DNA of 64,000 nt from Viridothelium virens (GCA_010094025.1 ML991803.1:248001-312000); one strand, 5' to 3'. Shown: positions 46,990 to 59,103, numbered from the stretch's first letter. Numbers and translations: made by a program. The notes: generated by a model not told the origin, from the letters alone.

Positions 46990-48780
46990 TCAAGTTTAGA
47001 TGCATCAATGACAGGTTCAGTCTTTTCTGCTAATGCTATAGATAAGCTTGCAGCATTGAAATGACTGGTCGTATAGATGTGGACCAAGATGCTAATTTGG
47101 GCCTTCTTCCCATGTCAACCGATGGGATCCAGCTCCTTCCCAATCCAAGTGAGCGTATCGTCATTTCTGATGGTCTACACAAAAAAAAAAAAAAACTCTT
47201 TTCAGACTATTATGAGCTGCCTTACACTGATCCATCGTGTGAAGAACCCATGGCAGAGACGTTGATATGCCTATCCCTCCACCACCAGTAGTCAGGTAGC
47301 ATAGAATTTTACTACTGAGTGGAGACTGCCACCGTATGGGCCGTCAAGCCAGACTTCCGTATCTGCATGGTCTATCTCGGATCGGTTAGCGGTGTAGTCG
47401 GCAAGTCTGGGCGTAGAGCTAGCGTAGGACCGTGCCAGAAAAACAAAACAGTGATCGAAAGCGTGAGCTAGAGACTAAGCCGAGGCATTCATCAATGGGT
47501 GATTGCCTAGAGGTGATATATCAGTAAAACGTAAGAAGACGTGCTGGCCATTTTTCCACTTGAAGAAGGAGCCACACCAAACATCGACACGGCTTACATC
47601 GCCTGGTAAAATAGCTAAGCTCGCAGATGTTGCAGAAAATCATTCGCTAGAAATATTAAGTGACTGTGTCTTCCAGAAAATGCGGGCAAACCAGGACGCA
47701 AGCCAGGTTGCAACTGTTGCCCAGAGATAGGCCCAGGAGTCGCCGCCGATTACATGGCAAAGCATTAGCTCCAATTAGGTAATAGTAAGAAACACGTGGG
47801 AGCGATAGAATGTTTCGGAAAATCGAATGCGTAGCTATAGGCGGAAGCGAAATGATGCAGATAGCGGAGAGAATGGCCAGAAGCGGCACATCGTTGTCCT
47901 TGACCACAAAGCGTCACTTCTTCAGCCTGCGCATCGAGTCCCACATTTGAGAGCGACAGGTGTTTCAGGCCGTAATTTCGTGAAAAGTCTGAAAGTCTGC
48001 TCACCTGATCGTTTCCTTCGAGTCCTCCCTTATAAATCTCAAATTTCTCACGACAAGCTCTACCCCACCTGTACTAAGTGAGTACTGCGTAAGAAAATGG
48101 AATAATATAGATAAGGGCAAGAACGAATCTGATCCACGACACCCATCATTGTATGATATTAAGACGTTCGTGGCTGATTCCTGTAAAGAGCGCTACGACG
48201 TTTGCCTTGCCAGAGAGGGCGACCATGGCGGGCAGACAGGCAAAAGATGTGAGCTCCATCCTAACTGCAAAAAGAAGTAAATCGTAACTAAGGTATTCTC
48301 GATGATAAGGGCGAGGCCCAAATACCAGCCCGGTCAAAGACACAGTGCTGATAAGAAAAGGAATGCAAGTATGCCGAAATTTTGTAGTATATCCAGAAGT
48401 CTTGTCCAGGGATACGGTAGAGGGCGTCGGTAGAGTGCCTACCGGCCCAATACCTCTGCCTTTCTGACATTACAGGAGCCGATTCTTGAGGTACTGCGAA
48501 ATCTGCGATCCTTCAACTGCTAGAACATGTGTCCGAAAAAGGCAAGTCCCAGTATGATGACCCAATAACAGGTTATCCAATGATCAAATTGGAACAGGCT
48601 TGACCATGAGACAGTTGCCTATGAGTATTCTCCGCTGTATAGAACACAGCACACGACTCTGCTACCTAGATACATGCAGGGTCGGAGAGCGATAAATTGG
48701 CCACGGCAGGATTGGTCATCGGCATATCCATGATGACGACTTTGTTGATTGTAACACTCCAGGAGCTCAAAACCAAGGTC
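46990..48780 (-). pseudogene. Decayed ferric reductase (FRE family)
   Basis: Pieces of a fungal metalloreductase appear in order on the minus strand but in changing frames and with stops: MTNPAVANLSLSD near 48720, LTGLVFGPRPYHRE near 48330, NVVALFTGISHERLNII then TGA then WVSWIRFVLALIYIIPF at 48205-48090, FAD-site FKWKNGQHVFLRFTDISPLGNHP near 47560-47490, NADPH-site EVWLDGPYGG near 47350 and LLVVGGIGIS near 47285, and LVHIYTT near 47085. In the haem-domain block the TGA replaces the usual Arg codon of HRWVSW, a C-to-T change. Other in-frame stops and at least two frame changes follow, plus a poly(T) run in the NADPH domain. Limits are approximate. The intact gene would have supplied reduced Fe/Cu to uptake systems. 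Confidence 0.8.
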
Positions 48781-50483
48781 TGAATTCTAAAAGAAAACTA
48801 ACGTAAACAGCAAGTTTTGGCATGAGAGGCGCGCGGCAAGAGCATAGATCATAAAATTAAAGCAATCATACAGAGACAAGCACAAGACGTTGTAGGTCCA
48901 GAACAACTGAGTGCCGCGCTCCTCTAACTCAGATCAGTGATGGACGAGTGGTTGGGCGTACGAAGCAAGCTCTGCCCTAGTCTTGACCAACAACAGAAAG
49001 TAAATGCGGACCAATCGTAGACCAACAACAGAGACAGTCATCAAATGCGCGCAAATCTGCTCAAACCTGCACCAATTGTGGAGTACGAAGTGCCTAGGGT
49101 AGGTAGGTACGAAATCAGGAACTTGCATATCGTGCACGCATTGGGATCTTAGCTCGTCACTACCCGAGGAGCGGACCCGCGTGGGCAAGCTGGAAATGCT
49201 GAATCATTGATTCGCAGGTATTGCCTATCTCTGGGCAGGATCATCGCTTTCAGAGGATGCGTAAACGTTAGACAGGATGGTGTAAGGGTTAGATACTCAG
49301 CCTGCAGATGCAGGGTCATGGAGGTTCCGGCCGGTCCAGAATGCTACTATGCTTCTGAAGGTTCATGCCGTAGGTATAATCTCTAATCGCAATACCCAGA
49401 ATCACCATGTAGAAGCACGTCCGCGGCCTGAGAGTGTTCGAGATGTCGATATTGGTAGATGGCTTCCCAGCTTGACACGCTTGACTATGCCGAGCACTTA
49501 CATTGTTATGCTTTGATAATGTTTACCCTCTTCTTTCTTGCATTTTCTTGATTTCTCATTCTCATTCTTCCTTCGAGGCTCAATGCAGCTCTTCGGTATG
49601 AACTTTAAATCATCCACCTTCGCAGTCACAAAAGTATCACTGCCTGCGAGCGCACAAATGTTGACCGGAGGCTTCCGAAATGCTGTCTTTTCTTTGCGAT
49701 CGATGGTGTTCAAAAGTCGCAGCTAGTGGACTCGCACTGTGATGGCGATAAGGTTGAGATACGCAGAGACCCCCTAAGAAGGGACCACGCAGGAGACAGT
49801 GGCATACAGGGCGAAGGCGAATATGTCCGTCAGCTTATACCCTTCTCCAGCATCTACAGGGTGAGTACTGGGCAAAGGTTGCCAATAAAAGCCGCAAGAA
49901 TGATACTCTCCTGTACCGAAGTTTCTGCCTGGGCAGCCGCCGACTTCGAACACCATCAGGTTTCTAAGATTGAGGTACTACACGATTGCAAAACAATTTC
50001 TTTCTCGGCTTGAGTAACCGAATGTTAGACTTCTAGCCGATTGAATACGCACTGCAGCGCTTGCAAAATTGTCGCGGCGTTCACAGTCAGCGTTATCATT
50101 CACTGTGTGATCTCTCTGATCCTGAAGACTGTTGTCTTCGCTCAATCGCAAGGTATAGTCGTTTGCGGAAGCAGCCTTCGTTTGCAAAGCATGTATTGTC
50201 TTCTAACGCGGGCCAATCTCCAGCGTACACTCTAGCTCTTCCTCTATGCACGGGCCAGCTGGATTCAGCACTGTGCCAGTCTCTACGCACGGTCTCCCTC
50301 TCCGCACACCATTCAATTCGTCTCCTGCAACGTCGCTTTACCATGGCCGTCACAGCACAGCACAATATTTATTGAGCTCACGAGCGTCAAGCTTGTCGTG
50401 GCAACTTGCGACTCTTTGTAGTCCGTGACCAAAACACAGAACAAGGTGGGGAAGCTACGAAAGAAAAGAAGTAGAATCTCAAA
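48781..50483. other. Gene-poor stretch
   Basis: About 1.7 kb with scattered short open frames. Part next to 48.8 kb may be the 5' end of the dead ferric reductase. A tRNA-like word near 49.3 kb was considered and rejected. Nothing else is supported. Confidence 0.4.
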
Positions 50484-51161
50484 ATGGCAAACAAAACTGT
50501 CAATGGCGTTCCGATAGAGACTATACTCAAGCACTACGAATACGATCCTGAAGGCGTCCAACGAATTCCCGGACGCACAGTCAGAGCCCCCCACTTTGCC
50601 ATGGTTGAACCAGATCCACGATGGCCCGAATACTACCAGACATTCAAGTCGCGCATCATCGCTGCATTTGAGTCTTCCCCTGAAGAAGAAAATGGCAGTA
50701 AAGTCACCATCCTTGCCATCAACCACGTCGGTTCAACCTCAGTCCCCGATCTCCCCGCAAAAGCCGTCATCGATATTGACCTCGTCCTCTCCTCCAGCGG
50801 CTTGTCCTCCGAGCCGTTCTACGTGCCTCGTCTTGAGGCCGCGGGGTTCGAGTTCCGTATACGGGAGCCCACCTGGTATGAGCACCGCTACTTCAGGGCC
50901 TCGGAACCCATATCGTGCAACCTGCACGTCTGGGGGCCGCTGTGCCCCGAGGTGGAGAGGCATCGCATCTTCAGGGACTGGTTACGGGCGCATGAGGATG
51001 ACAAGGAGCTGTACGCGACGACCAAGAAGGAGTGTGCCGCAGTGTCGAAGGAGAAAGGGGAAGTATTGATAGAATACAATCAGAGGAAGGAGTGGGTCAT
51101 AAGGGAGATCTTGATGAGGGCGTTTAGGGATTTGGGGTATCTGGATCAAGATGGTGAGTGA
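50484..51161 (+). CDS. GrpB / UPF0157 family protein (nucleotidyltransferase-like)
   Basis: Single exon, 225 aa. The family signature is NHVGSTSVPDLPAKAVIDIDLVLS (about aa 78-101), i.e. the GSTSVPxLxAKPIIDI motif of the GrpB clan, whose fold resembles minimal nucleotidyltransferases. The central part has RIREPTWYEHRYFR and NLHVWGPLCPEVERHRIFRDWLRAH, also typical (conserved HVW...E..RH...FRD.LR). The activity of the family is not established; fungal copies are sometimes fused to a CoaE domain, which is absent here. No intron or signal peptide. Confidence 0.88.
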   Translation: MANKTVNGVPIETILKHYEYDPEGVQRIPGRTVRAPHFAMVEPDPRWPEYYQTFKSRIIAAFESSPEEENGSKVTILAINHVGSTSVPDLPAKAVIDIDLVLSSSGLSSEPFYVPRLEAAGFEFRIREPTWYEHRYFRASEPISCNLHVWGPLCPEVERHRIFRDWLRAHEDDKELYATTKKECAAVSKEKGEVLIEYNQRKEWVIREILMRAFRDLGYLDQDGE

Positions 51162-51716
51162 GGCTTGAGTGTTGTTGACGTGCATAGGTTCGAGAGTGTA
51201 GGGCGAAGATCAAGAGGTAAGAGTAAGGTGGAGCGACTATTCACAATAGAAAAAGGAAAGAAATCAAAAGACAAAACGATGAAAGAAGAAAGGAATCCCT
51301 CCTAAGCAATGAACCTCAAGACATATCCAGATTATACAACTAGATACGACTGTATCATTTGAACGGGACAATGTCTATAAGCTCATCACATGGAGACTCC
51401 GACAGATGCACTCGATTGATAGGTTGCGTGACTCATGAGTAACTCGTCTTTGTATCCAGATTTTGTTGCAGCATTGTTTTCCGTAGGTTTTGTGCACATT
51501 CCCTTTGTCATCTACAAGTGAACAAAGAACATGAGGTGCTATACCATCGCATATTAAATAATATCCTCAGCGCCTATCCCAAAGGCTAATCTCTTCACTT
51601 CATATCTGACTGATTCCGCTACTTTGCATTTCATTTCTGCGCTGGTCTGATCTCTACAATATCTAACTTTTAACAGAAGGTTCGGCCAACGTAGAACTCC
51701 CGACCAATATCTCATA
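51162..51716. other. Intergenic region
   Basis: Between two forward genes. No coding or RNA signal recognised. Confidence 0.5.
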
Positions 51717-53222
51717 ATGTGTCGCGTCGCTGTTGGCCTCTATAACTGTGGACATAGCAGAGTCTTGGTAAGTCACCCAGCCACGAAGAAATGCACTGAA
51801 GCGATCAACAGTATCTGTGTTCCCTCGAATCAGCTTCCGCGACCTGACCTGGTGTCAGAGTACATTTTCATCGAAGGTCCGACCTATGGACGAGCAGAAA
51901 AGAACGTCAACTTCGATCCTTCGGTAAGGACGATGTGCCAGCTTCCCAGCTGCAACAACTTCCGCCCAGACTTTCGTTGCGTCGAGCTCATTGTCCAACT
52001 TCTCCGCCGTCGCACTGGAGAGTTCCGTGCTGGATTCGCGAAGCTCAAGCAAGCGTATGAAACTCTCGACCAAGATCTTGCACTCCGTCACGTTAGTATG
52101 TGGTCTTTCAGCGAGAACAATGGCGTTGAATGGACTTACGAGTATCCTCTCAAGAAGCTCGGGGAAGCGCTGGAGAACTTGGAAGAGTTCTACGAGCTCT
52201 GTGTACACTATCATGCAATGGGTGCAGCATGGAACGGCCTCGTTCCAAACCCAGTGGAACCTGATTCCCTTCTGTGGTCTGCGGCACGACCGAAATTCCG
52301 CTGCTTCCCAGGGAAGACCTTTAACAAGGCGGCTTGCTTCACCCGCAAGTCCAACGACAAGTTCGACCAGTTGCTCGCAAGCCTGCAAGAACTTTGGGCT
52401 GAGCAAGATGTCCGCAACCGTCAACGCGCCAAGGAGGAAAGTCGTGCTCACTGCCCGGCTATGTCTGTCGTAGCTAGCGAGGCAGAAAAGTCTCGTTTCG
52501 AGGAGCTCTTTGCCGAGCACGACGAGATGGCTGGCATCGACCGACGCGAGCTTGAAGCTCTACGTGCCGAACGTGAGGCTGCTTCCTTAGTAGCACCTCT
52601 CCCATCTCCGTCTTTACTCTCCCCTGTCGCGACTGTATTCATACCTGGCAGCGAGGTCAGCGATCGGGAATCTCCAGCAAGCACGGATGTCTTCCTTGAT
52701 GCCGTGTCTCGATTGGACCCTGGCGAGCTTTCTCCTGTCGTGTCTTACGCAAGTTCCTCTGACCTGTCAGGCTCGGATAATTTCTCCGATGTGGACTTTG
52801 ACGAAGAGACTTCCGTTCCTTCCTCGCCAGCGTCGTCGTCTATCGCCCTCTCCCTTCCCTCCACCCAGAGCCTGAAAGCGTGCTCGCACAAGCAAGAGGA
52901 TGACGACTCGCAGCCGGCGACGCTAGCAGAGCTAGTCGCGACGAGTGAGCCTCTGTACCGCTTCAAGGACCTCCCTCCCCTGGTCTCATACAGTGTTAAT
53001 GGCAATTCTGAATTACCGAGAGCATTCAGACTGCTTGACAGCTTGGAGTTACCATTATGGATGAAGACGAAAGTCGAGACGTATGTGTCACCGGATGTTG
53101 GGGAGAAAATGGAGGAGCAGAAAGTAGCTACGGAAGAGTGTGCGTGTGGTAGCTATGGACGGGCGCCTGTGCGAGGAGATCGAGAAGACCATGACGAAAC
53201 TGGTGGAGTAAAGTTGCCATGA
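51717..53222 (+). CDS. Hypothetical protein with Cys/His-rich N-terminus
   Basis: Single exon, 501 aa. The first 80 residues carry spaced Cys/His (MCRVAVGLYNCGHSRVLVSH, KKCTEAINSIC, MCQLPSCNNF) that could bind zinc; similar openings occur in lineage-specific ascomycete proteins. The middle (aa 90-270) is helical and charged, followed by a Ser/Pro/Asp-rich disordered tail (SPVATVFIPGS, SSSDLSGSDNFSDVDFDEE). No catalytic motif recognised. Long open frames also exist on the other strand, but this frame starts at an ATG in good context and has the even composition of a real protein. Confidence 0.65.
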   Translation: MCRVAVGLYNCGHSRVLVSHPATKKCTEAINSICVPSNQLPRPDLVSEYIFIEGPTYGRAEKNVNFDPSVRTMCQLPSCNNFRPDFRCVELIVQLLRRRTGEFRAGFAKLKQAYETLDQDLALRHVSMWSFSENNGVEWTYEYPLKKLGEALENLEEFYELCVHYHAMGAAWNGLVPNPVEPDSLLWSAARPKFRCFPGKTFNKAACFTRKSNDKFDQLLASLQELWAEQDVRNRQRAKEESRAHCPAMSVVASEAEKSRFEELFAEHDEMAGIDRRELEALRAEREAASLVAPLPSPSLLSPVATVFIPGSEVSDRESPASTDVFLDAVSRLDPGELSPVVSYASSSDLSGSDNFSDVDFDEETSVPSSPASSSIALSLPSTQSLKACSHKQEDDDSQPATLAELVATSEPLYRFKDLPPLVSYSVNGNSELPRAFRLLDSLELPLWMKTKVETYVSPDVGEKMEEQKVATEECACGSYGRAPVRGDREDHDETGGVKLP

Positions 53223-53790
53223 TCGAGTGCGGGAAAAGTAAAGGTAAGTTAGTGCTGCCTCCCCATCCAGTCTTCGATCTATTCGCATGGAGTGAGCCCC
53301 AGAATGAAGAATAGGGCCTCGTAATTCTTCATTCCTCTTAGCTTCATTTAGGTAGGTCATCTGTAATGCTTCTTCCTCCCAAGGTGGATCTGCGGAGGTG
53401 AAATATAGATAGGAATCAATCTGTACTGTCATGATTACAGTCCCATTTTCAGTAAACTTTCCGTGAATACATTATCTTGATTTCAGCTGTAGCACTAAAT
53501 CAGTAGGCTACCATACCAGACCCATACCCATCCACAAAGACACTGATGCTCCTGCCGTTCATTCATAATGTCCTTATCCGGACTCGCTCCACTGATGTAA
53601 AATGATATCTCTTGCCCATGCCGTATCGCCAAACGAAGGTACAGAACTTCACAGACAACCCTCATGCCATTGGCATCTTACTTTCAAGTCTTCATTCAGA
53701 CACCCAATTATCTGATTCCCAAGCATATGGTTCACTCTCGTATCTCTGAGATCACATTCCATCCTCTCAGTCCAACACACAACGATATCA
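53223..53790. other. Convergent intergenic region
   Basis: 3' flanks of the Cys-rich gene and the nuclear protein gene; no gene supported. Confidence 0.45.
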
Positions 53791-55266
53791 TCATTCCGTC
53801 GGCGCCGCACCGCTCCTCGTCCGCTTACCCACAATTCTCTGCCCTTCTTCCTTCTCCAATGGCTCCGCCTCTCGCTTCACTCCTGAAACATTCCTTGACG
53901 ATGTCTTCGCGCGAGGCCATTTATCAAAGGGACTCGGTTTCTTGCGTCGCGTCTGCATCCGTCTGGATTCCAGATCGTACTCATCCTGCTCGTCATGCTG
54001 GTGAGCATCGGTGGCGCGTGTAAGTGGAGAGGTTTCAGTATCCTTCTTGGTGCTTGAACGCGTTGCACGAATCGTAGATGGAGGGGTTTCAGGAGTAAAG
54101 TCCTGTTTCACTGGGGTGATGACTTCCTGATCCTGCTGCTTCATCTCGACTTCGGACGGTGGGGCTTGATGGTCGGCCGTGGAAGATGAAGCGATGCGTT
54201 CATCGATGTCGGTGACTGCTTCTCGGTCGTCTTCATCGTCATCTTCCTGGCGAGCATTCGCCTGGGCATCGTTGGGGAACAGAAGGCGAGGTTTGAAATT
54301 TGTGCGCGTTAGAGGTCGTCCGGCGGTCGTACCTGCCGCGCGGCGCGTTTCCGCATCTCCTGAGTCTGTTACAGCGATCTTATTCGAGCTATTATCGAAG
54401 GAACGGAAGACTCGCTTTCCACGGCTATTGGACTGTTAGTAAGCGGAAGAAATTACTATTTCCACAGGCATTTTGAAGACATACAAGACATATATCATCC
54501 CTTCACCATTCTCAACTGCCTCATCCATAAGTTTGTCTGACGAAGATTGGCCCCTTCGACGTTTTCCAGATCCTCTATTTTTCGGTTGTGGTTGCTCCCC
54601 GTGATTCACGAAAGGATTATCCGGATCTTGATCTTTCACTGGCATGCGCTCTTTTGAGTCCGTGTAGATTTCGATGCTGTCCGAGGTGTCCAGATCTTGG
54701 CCGTCCATGCTTCCATCAAAGCCGAATGCACTTGATTTCCTGGCGTGCTTTCCCCTTTTCGGTGTTTGCATTGTTTCTTCAACAGTTGCTGGTCGGTTAG
54801 AAAACAATACACGGGATGTGGAGCTGAGCGCAGCTTGACTAGGGCCATTTTTCTTGCGAGGAGTCTTGGATGGAGTAGGAATGGATGTTGTCGGATCAAG
54901 GGATGTATTAGGGTTAAGGAGGGACGACAGTTTATTGTTGGCTTGAGAATTTACGTTCGTAGATCTTTGCGTTGCAGCTTTCTTTGGCGACGATCTCTGA
55001 GTGTGAGGTGAGGCAGGCGACGAGGGCGGAGAAAACGTCTGGCTTGCTGTTCGCGCGGACATCGTCTTCGTTGGAGGAGTTGCCGCTCTGTTGATGCGTT
55101 GCCGGACCGGTGCAGCAGAGACGTCTGAAACAGGTGATCTCTGTTGTCTTTCTAGCACGCGACGCGACCTTCGAGGAGAATAGGGCTCGTAAGAATCGTG
55201 CACAGCTCCGTGAAGGGGTGCCGGAGGAGTGTGAATTCGACCGACTGGTGGAGGCGTTGCAGCCAT
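53791..55266 (-). CDS. Proline-directed-site-rich nuclear protein, function unknown
   Basis: Two exons, 55266-54485 and 54424-53791, 471 aa. The 60-nt intron has a perfect TACTAAC branch site and splits the conserved GMIYV-FRGKRVFRSF block. Most of the protein is disordered, basic and rich in SP/TP sites (ATPPPVGRIHTPP, QRSPVSD, RAATPPTK, SSPKKA, PTPSKTPRKK), i.e. CDK/MAPK-type phosphosites, with several KR-rich nuclear-localisation-like runs (GSGKRRRG, TRRKKP, GKRTR). A second conserved block is RTNFKPRLLFPND. I recognise the pattern from fungal unnamed nuclear proteins but know no function. A TTCGCGCG (E2F/SBF-like) word at 55286-55293 lies 20 bp before the start codon. Confidence 0.75.
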
Positions 55267-55652
55267 ATTAGAAAGTCTTGAATGGTTCGCGCGTTTTCGA
55301 TAGATGGATAGCCCGAGATCAGCTTCGTGGATTACGAAAGTGCGTTGTCCAGCGCCAATTAATCAAAATACTGCCCGTCGTACATGCAGCAACTGAGGTC
55401 GGATCGTGTCGGCAAACGAAGAGCAAGAGTCGATTGAAGCAGGCTAGCAATGCAATATGATTTAATTAGCAATGTAGCAGGTCGCAAAGATGGTGAAATT
55501 ATGAAAGCAGGAAGATAGTCGGAGGGTGGTGATGGTATGCAGAAAGTAGGTAGGCACGGAACGGAGGAGAATTGATGTGGCTCGCGGCGAGAGGCTGGGG
55601 CTGGCACCGGTTCGGCTGGGGAACGCACCACTGCACGCACGCACGTCCGACA

Positions 55653-55772
55653 ACGCGTCCACATGCCGCGCGACCCCACAACTAAAATAAAAACAATCAC
55701 TTTAACGAAGCGACGTCATCCTAGCCGCTGTGCCCCTCTACCTACCAGGCTCTTGCTTACATCTCGACGCGT
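55653..55772. promoter_or_regulatory. ACGCGT (MCB-type) boxes upstream of DUO1
   Basis: ACGCGT occurs at 55653-55658 and 55767-55772, the second 57 bp before the DUO1 ATG, in the 562-bp divergent region shared with the nuclear-protein gene. MCB boxes bind the MBF cell-cycle factor in yeasts. The hexamer also occurs elsewhere in the window, so this is suggestive only. Confidence 0.35.
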
Positions 55773-55828
55773 CAAACCACTCCAAGAAAAATCTCTCTAC
55801 CGCCAATTTGGTCATTCAATCTCCAATC

Positions 55829-56626
55829 ATGGCCAAGAATTCCTCAACGCCGAACCTAGACGACCTGCAGCTTGACGATACCGATCCCGAGGACCTCTTC
55901 GCATCCCCAGGACAGCCTCGCGCTGAGAAGTCAAGCTCCAATGGCGGAACAATCCTTGCTTCGAGAGCTCGTAGTCAACAGGAGAGCCTCGAGGACGCGG
56001 ATAGTCGTGAGGCTAGGCTTCGGCAAGAATTAGAAAATGTACGACGGGTCAACAAAGTCATTGAGGATACCGTAGCAAGTTTGGAGAAGGCCAAAGGCAA
56101 CATGGATGTTCGTGACATTTTGACAAGCCCCACTACGGTCGTTCGTGGCTGATTTCTCCAGACTGTCACGCGCACAGTCCATAATGCATCAACGCTGTTA
56201 AATACATGGACTAGGATTTTATCTCAGACGGAACATAACCAGCGGCTAATCCTCAACCCGGCATGGCAAGGCGCAGCACAAGACCTTGCAGACGTGGAAA
56301 ACGAAGCTGTGCTACGCCAACAGGTTGCCGAAAGGAGGGAGCTAGAAGAGCAGCAACGACGGGAGGCAGCTATGCGTAAAGCAGAAGAAGACCAGAGAAG
56401 AAGCGAGGTCCAAACATCGAGAGGAGCTCGCGGGACTAGAGGTAGCAGAAGAACGACTGCATCTTCGCGTGGTACCTCAAGTTCGACCTCTAGTGATTCG
56501 AGAGCAGGATACGTGGGTGTTGGCGGCCAAGGCGGTCGGGGGACCAGAAGCACAAATGGACGAGCGGGCACTGGCACAGGAAGAGGAACGAGCTCATCAA
56601 GAGGCAGGATCAGGGGACGACAATGA
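55829..56626 (+). CDS. DUO1: DASH/Dam1 kinetochore complex subunit Duo1
   Basis: Exons 55829-56107 and 56162-56626, 247 aa; the 54-nt intron (GTTCGT...CCAG) joins KGNMD-TVTRTV in phase. Duo1 is part of the DASH ring that couples kinetochores to spindle microtubules. The conserved coiled-coil core is RQELENVRRVNKVIEDTVASLEKAKGNMDTVTRTVHNASTLLNTW, then ILSQTEHNQRLILNPAWQGA. A Glu/Arg-rich helix (aa 150-185) leads to a Gly/Arg/Ser/Thr-rich basic tail that could contact microtubules. The Met at 55829 starts the family-typical N-terminus. Confidence 0.9.
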
Positions 56627-56698
56627 CCCTTCATAGCTTCTTTTTTGATCTTTATGATACCCATAACAGCGTGATTAATATATATATTCATTTCTTCG

Positions 56699-59103
56699 TC
56701 AGATAATCTCCAATTCATCCTCATCATCGCCACCGGAGGCTTGCCCTGGATTTCCAAAGCTCTCACGTCCCGGCTGCCTGATTCCCTGTTCAAGCATGAA
56801 CCGTGCTTTTTTCTTGCTGGGAGACCTCTCGCGCTCTGTACAATCCTGCTTTGGTTGTAGGTCCAGCAGTCCTCTCTTAGACGCACCACCCCATCCCAAA
56901 GGATTTGAACCTTCCTTCACCAAGGACCTGCCTCGCTTCACTGGACTCAAAGTAATCTCGGATGCTTTATTTCCCAACAAGCCCAAAGAAGCGGCATCCC
57001 GTGGCTCTGTAACGTCGATGGATGATGTCCTCGGCTGCATAGCAGGGAGGTTCTCTTTTACAACCTCAGCCTGTCGAGATTGCAGATATTCTTTGCCGGT
57101 TCCGCTGCCAGCAGACGCCAACTTCTTCGCCAACTTCGTTTCCCTGTCAATTTCCGCTTTTCGCTTTCGCTGCGCCTCCGCTCTATCTCGAACGTTATTC
57201 GTATCTTCCAGATCGAGAAGCCGCGCCGCACTCTCCTTGGGTGCAATATACATAGTCTCATGCAGGTACTTGTCGTGCCATTCGCCCTGTCTTGCTGGTT
57301 CCCTCGAACCTCCACCTCTTCCCCAACTCCCACCCCATCCCCTCCCTCCCCGAACCTCAGACTTGCCTCCTCTGCCCTTACCCTTCCCGAACCCACTCAT
57401 TCCATTCACCTCCATCCGCCCGGCCTTCGTCTTCTCCAACAACATGGACACATGAAACTCGCAATACTCCGTACTCCGCCGATCCACCCACGACTCACAC
57501 TTCTTCCCATCCTTCCGCACGCTCTTGCAGAACCCCAGGTCCCGCGCTTTCCCCACCTCGAGCACTGTATCCTCACTACTTGACACCTTGAGCGAGAAGG
57601 CACCCGTATCGCGGTTCTTCGGCGGCATGATGCCCGGGTTTAGGATCGCGACCACGGTGCCGACCGTCAGCTTCCAAAAGGTATCGAAGCCAGAGTCGAA
57701 GAGGTAGAGATCGATCTCCCATTTGAGGTCCGTGAGACACAGCACCATGAATTTAGCTCGGGCGGCGGAAGAGTCATCTGGATCCCCGGTGGAGGCAACC
57801 TTACGGGTGGAGCGATGGTTGTAGGGAGAGGATTTAGAGGCGATGATGGCGAAGACTACATAGTCGGCTTCTGTATCGGGAGGGTCATAGTGGGGGGAGC
57901 GGACGGTCTTGAATAGGCGGGGGATGGTGAAGGTTTCTTTGCCTTCGAGCGCTCGGGTTAAGACGTTGTGGGTGATGAGTCGTTTAGAGAGGTGGAAACT
58001 AGAGTACGATTCGAAAACGCTAGCCTCGTCTGTAGTTGTCTCGCTAGCTAGATCTTCAGGAGTCTGTCTATTATCTGAACCAGTGTCTTGCAGTTCACGA
58101 TTACTCCGCTGTTGCTTCACCGTATCCGTGCTGTTCGCAACAGATTTCGGGCGTCGCAAGCTACTAGAGGCTGTGCTTGGAACCCCGTCTTGAAGTGAAT
58201 CAGATTCTGTCCTTGCTGCTGGGATTGGGCGATCATGTCTTGAACGCTGGCCATTTTGTATTGAACCAGAGGAATTTGTCGCCGAGCCAAGAGTCTCGTG
58301 CCGAGCAGCTTGAACGTTGAATCCCTGACTTCGACTCTTTCTCAGTCTGTCTTGTTTATCTTGGCGTTCTCTATCGCTTAAGCGGCTCTCGGCAATCCTC
58401 TCGCTGAAAGACTTCTTTGGCGGTCCCGGTGGGCGCTGTTGATGAGAATTGGCAGCGTTGAATCTTGACAGCAGACTATTTCCACTAGTAGCTCTCTTAA
58501 GGGATACACTTTCAGCTCTAAGCCCTTTGTCAATGCCGAGCATAACCCGGGCAGGTGATCTTTGGATCTGCTGGCTCCTGTCTTGGCTGGGAGATACGGG
58601 AACCTGGATAGCGTTATCTCCATCTCGAGGCCGAGCAGGAGGAGTTCGCTCTCGTTGTCGTACAGGAGAATGGCGATTTAGTTCTTCTCTCTGTTCACTG
58701 CTGGTCTCTTGTTGGCGGGCTTTTGCTTGCTGTAGCCTCTTCAGCTTCAGACGGGCTTCAATCGCTTGGAGTTCCAGTTGTAGAGTCTCCTCATCTTCTT
58801 CTTCCACCTCCTCTTCCACCTCGTCCTCCTCCCCGAGCTTGAGCGCACGCGACGGGTCTCGGTTCGGATTCGTTCTGAGCGATGAGTGTTTCGAAGGAGA
58901 AGGGGACGGTGACAGACACTCTCGTCGTCTTTCTAATTTTCGTTTTCCGCTTGGAGAGCTAAGAAGTGCTTGGTACGGAGATCGTGGAGGCCACGCGGCG
59001 TCATTTTTTGAGGGCGACGCTGGAAGGGTCAGTATATGAGAGTTGTGTACTCTGGCTTACTTTGTCACGTACCTTTGGCCTTTGGGGATTCTCTCACTAT
59101 CAT
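56699..59103 (-). CDS. MCM10: DNA replication initiation factor Mcm10
   Basis: Exons 59103-59073 (31 nt, MIVRESPKAK) and 59019-56699, 783 aa. Mcm10 binds DNA, the CMG helicase and DNA polymerase alpha at replication forks. An acidic, Gln/Glu-rich coiled region lies near aa 75-110, followed by a disordered basic part. The OB fold (about 350-490) contains SFHLSKRLITHNVLTRALEGKETFTIPRL, VVFAIIASKSS, MVLCLTDLKWEIDLYLFDSGFDTFWKL and VGTVVAILNP. The adjoining CCCH zinc finger is LGFCKSVRKDGKKCESWVDRRSTEYCEFHV (about 505-535). The C-terminal third is Gly/Lys-rich then Ser/Arg-rich, ending in acidic DDEDELEII. Tail-to-tail with DUO1 (72 bp) and divergent from RNH202. Confidence 0.95.

Noticed and set aside
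49271-49337. tRNA-like sequence with an A-box-like word (TGGTGTAAGGG) and a CCTGC/GCAGG hairpin
   Set aside because: The B box is not GGTTCGANNCC (reads AGGTTCCGGCC), the anticodon loop would be 4 nt, and no 7-bp acceptor stem can be drawn.
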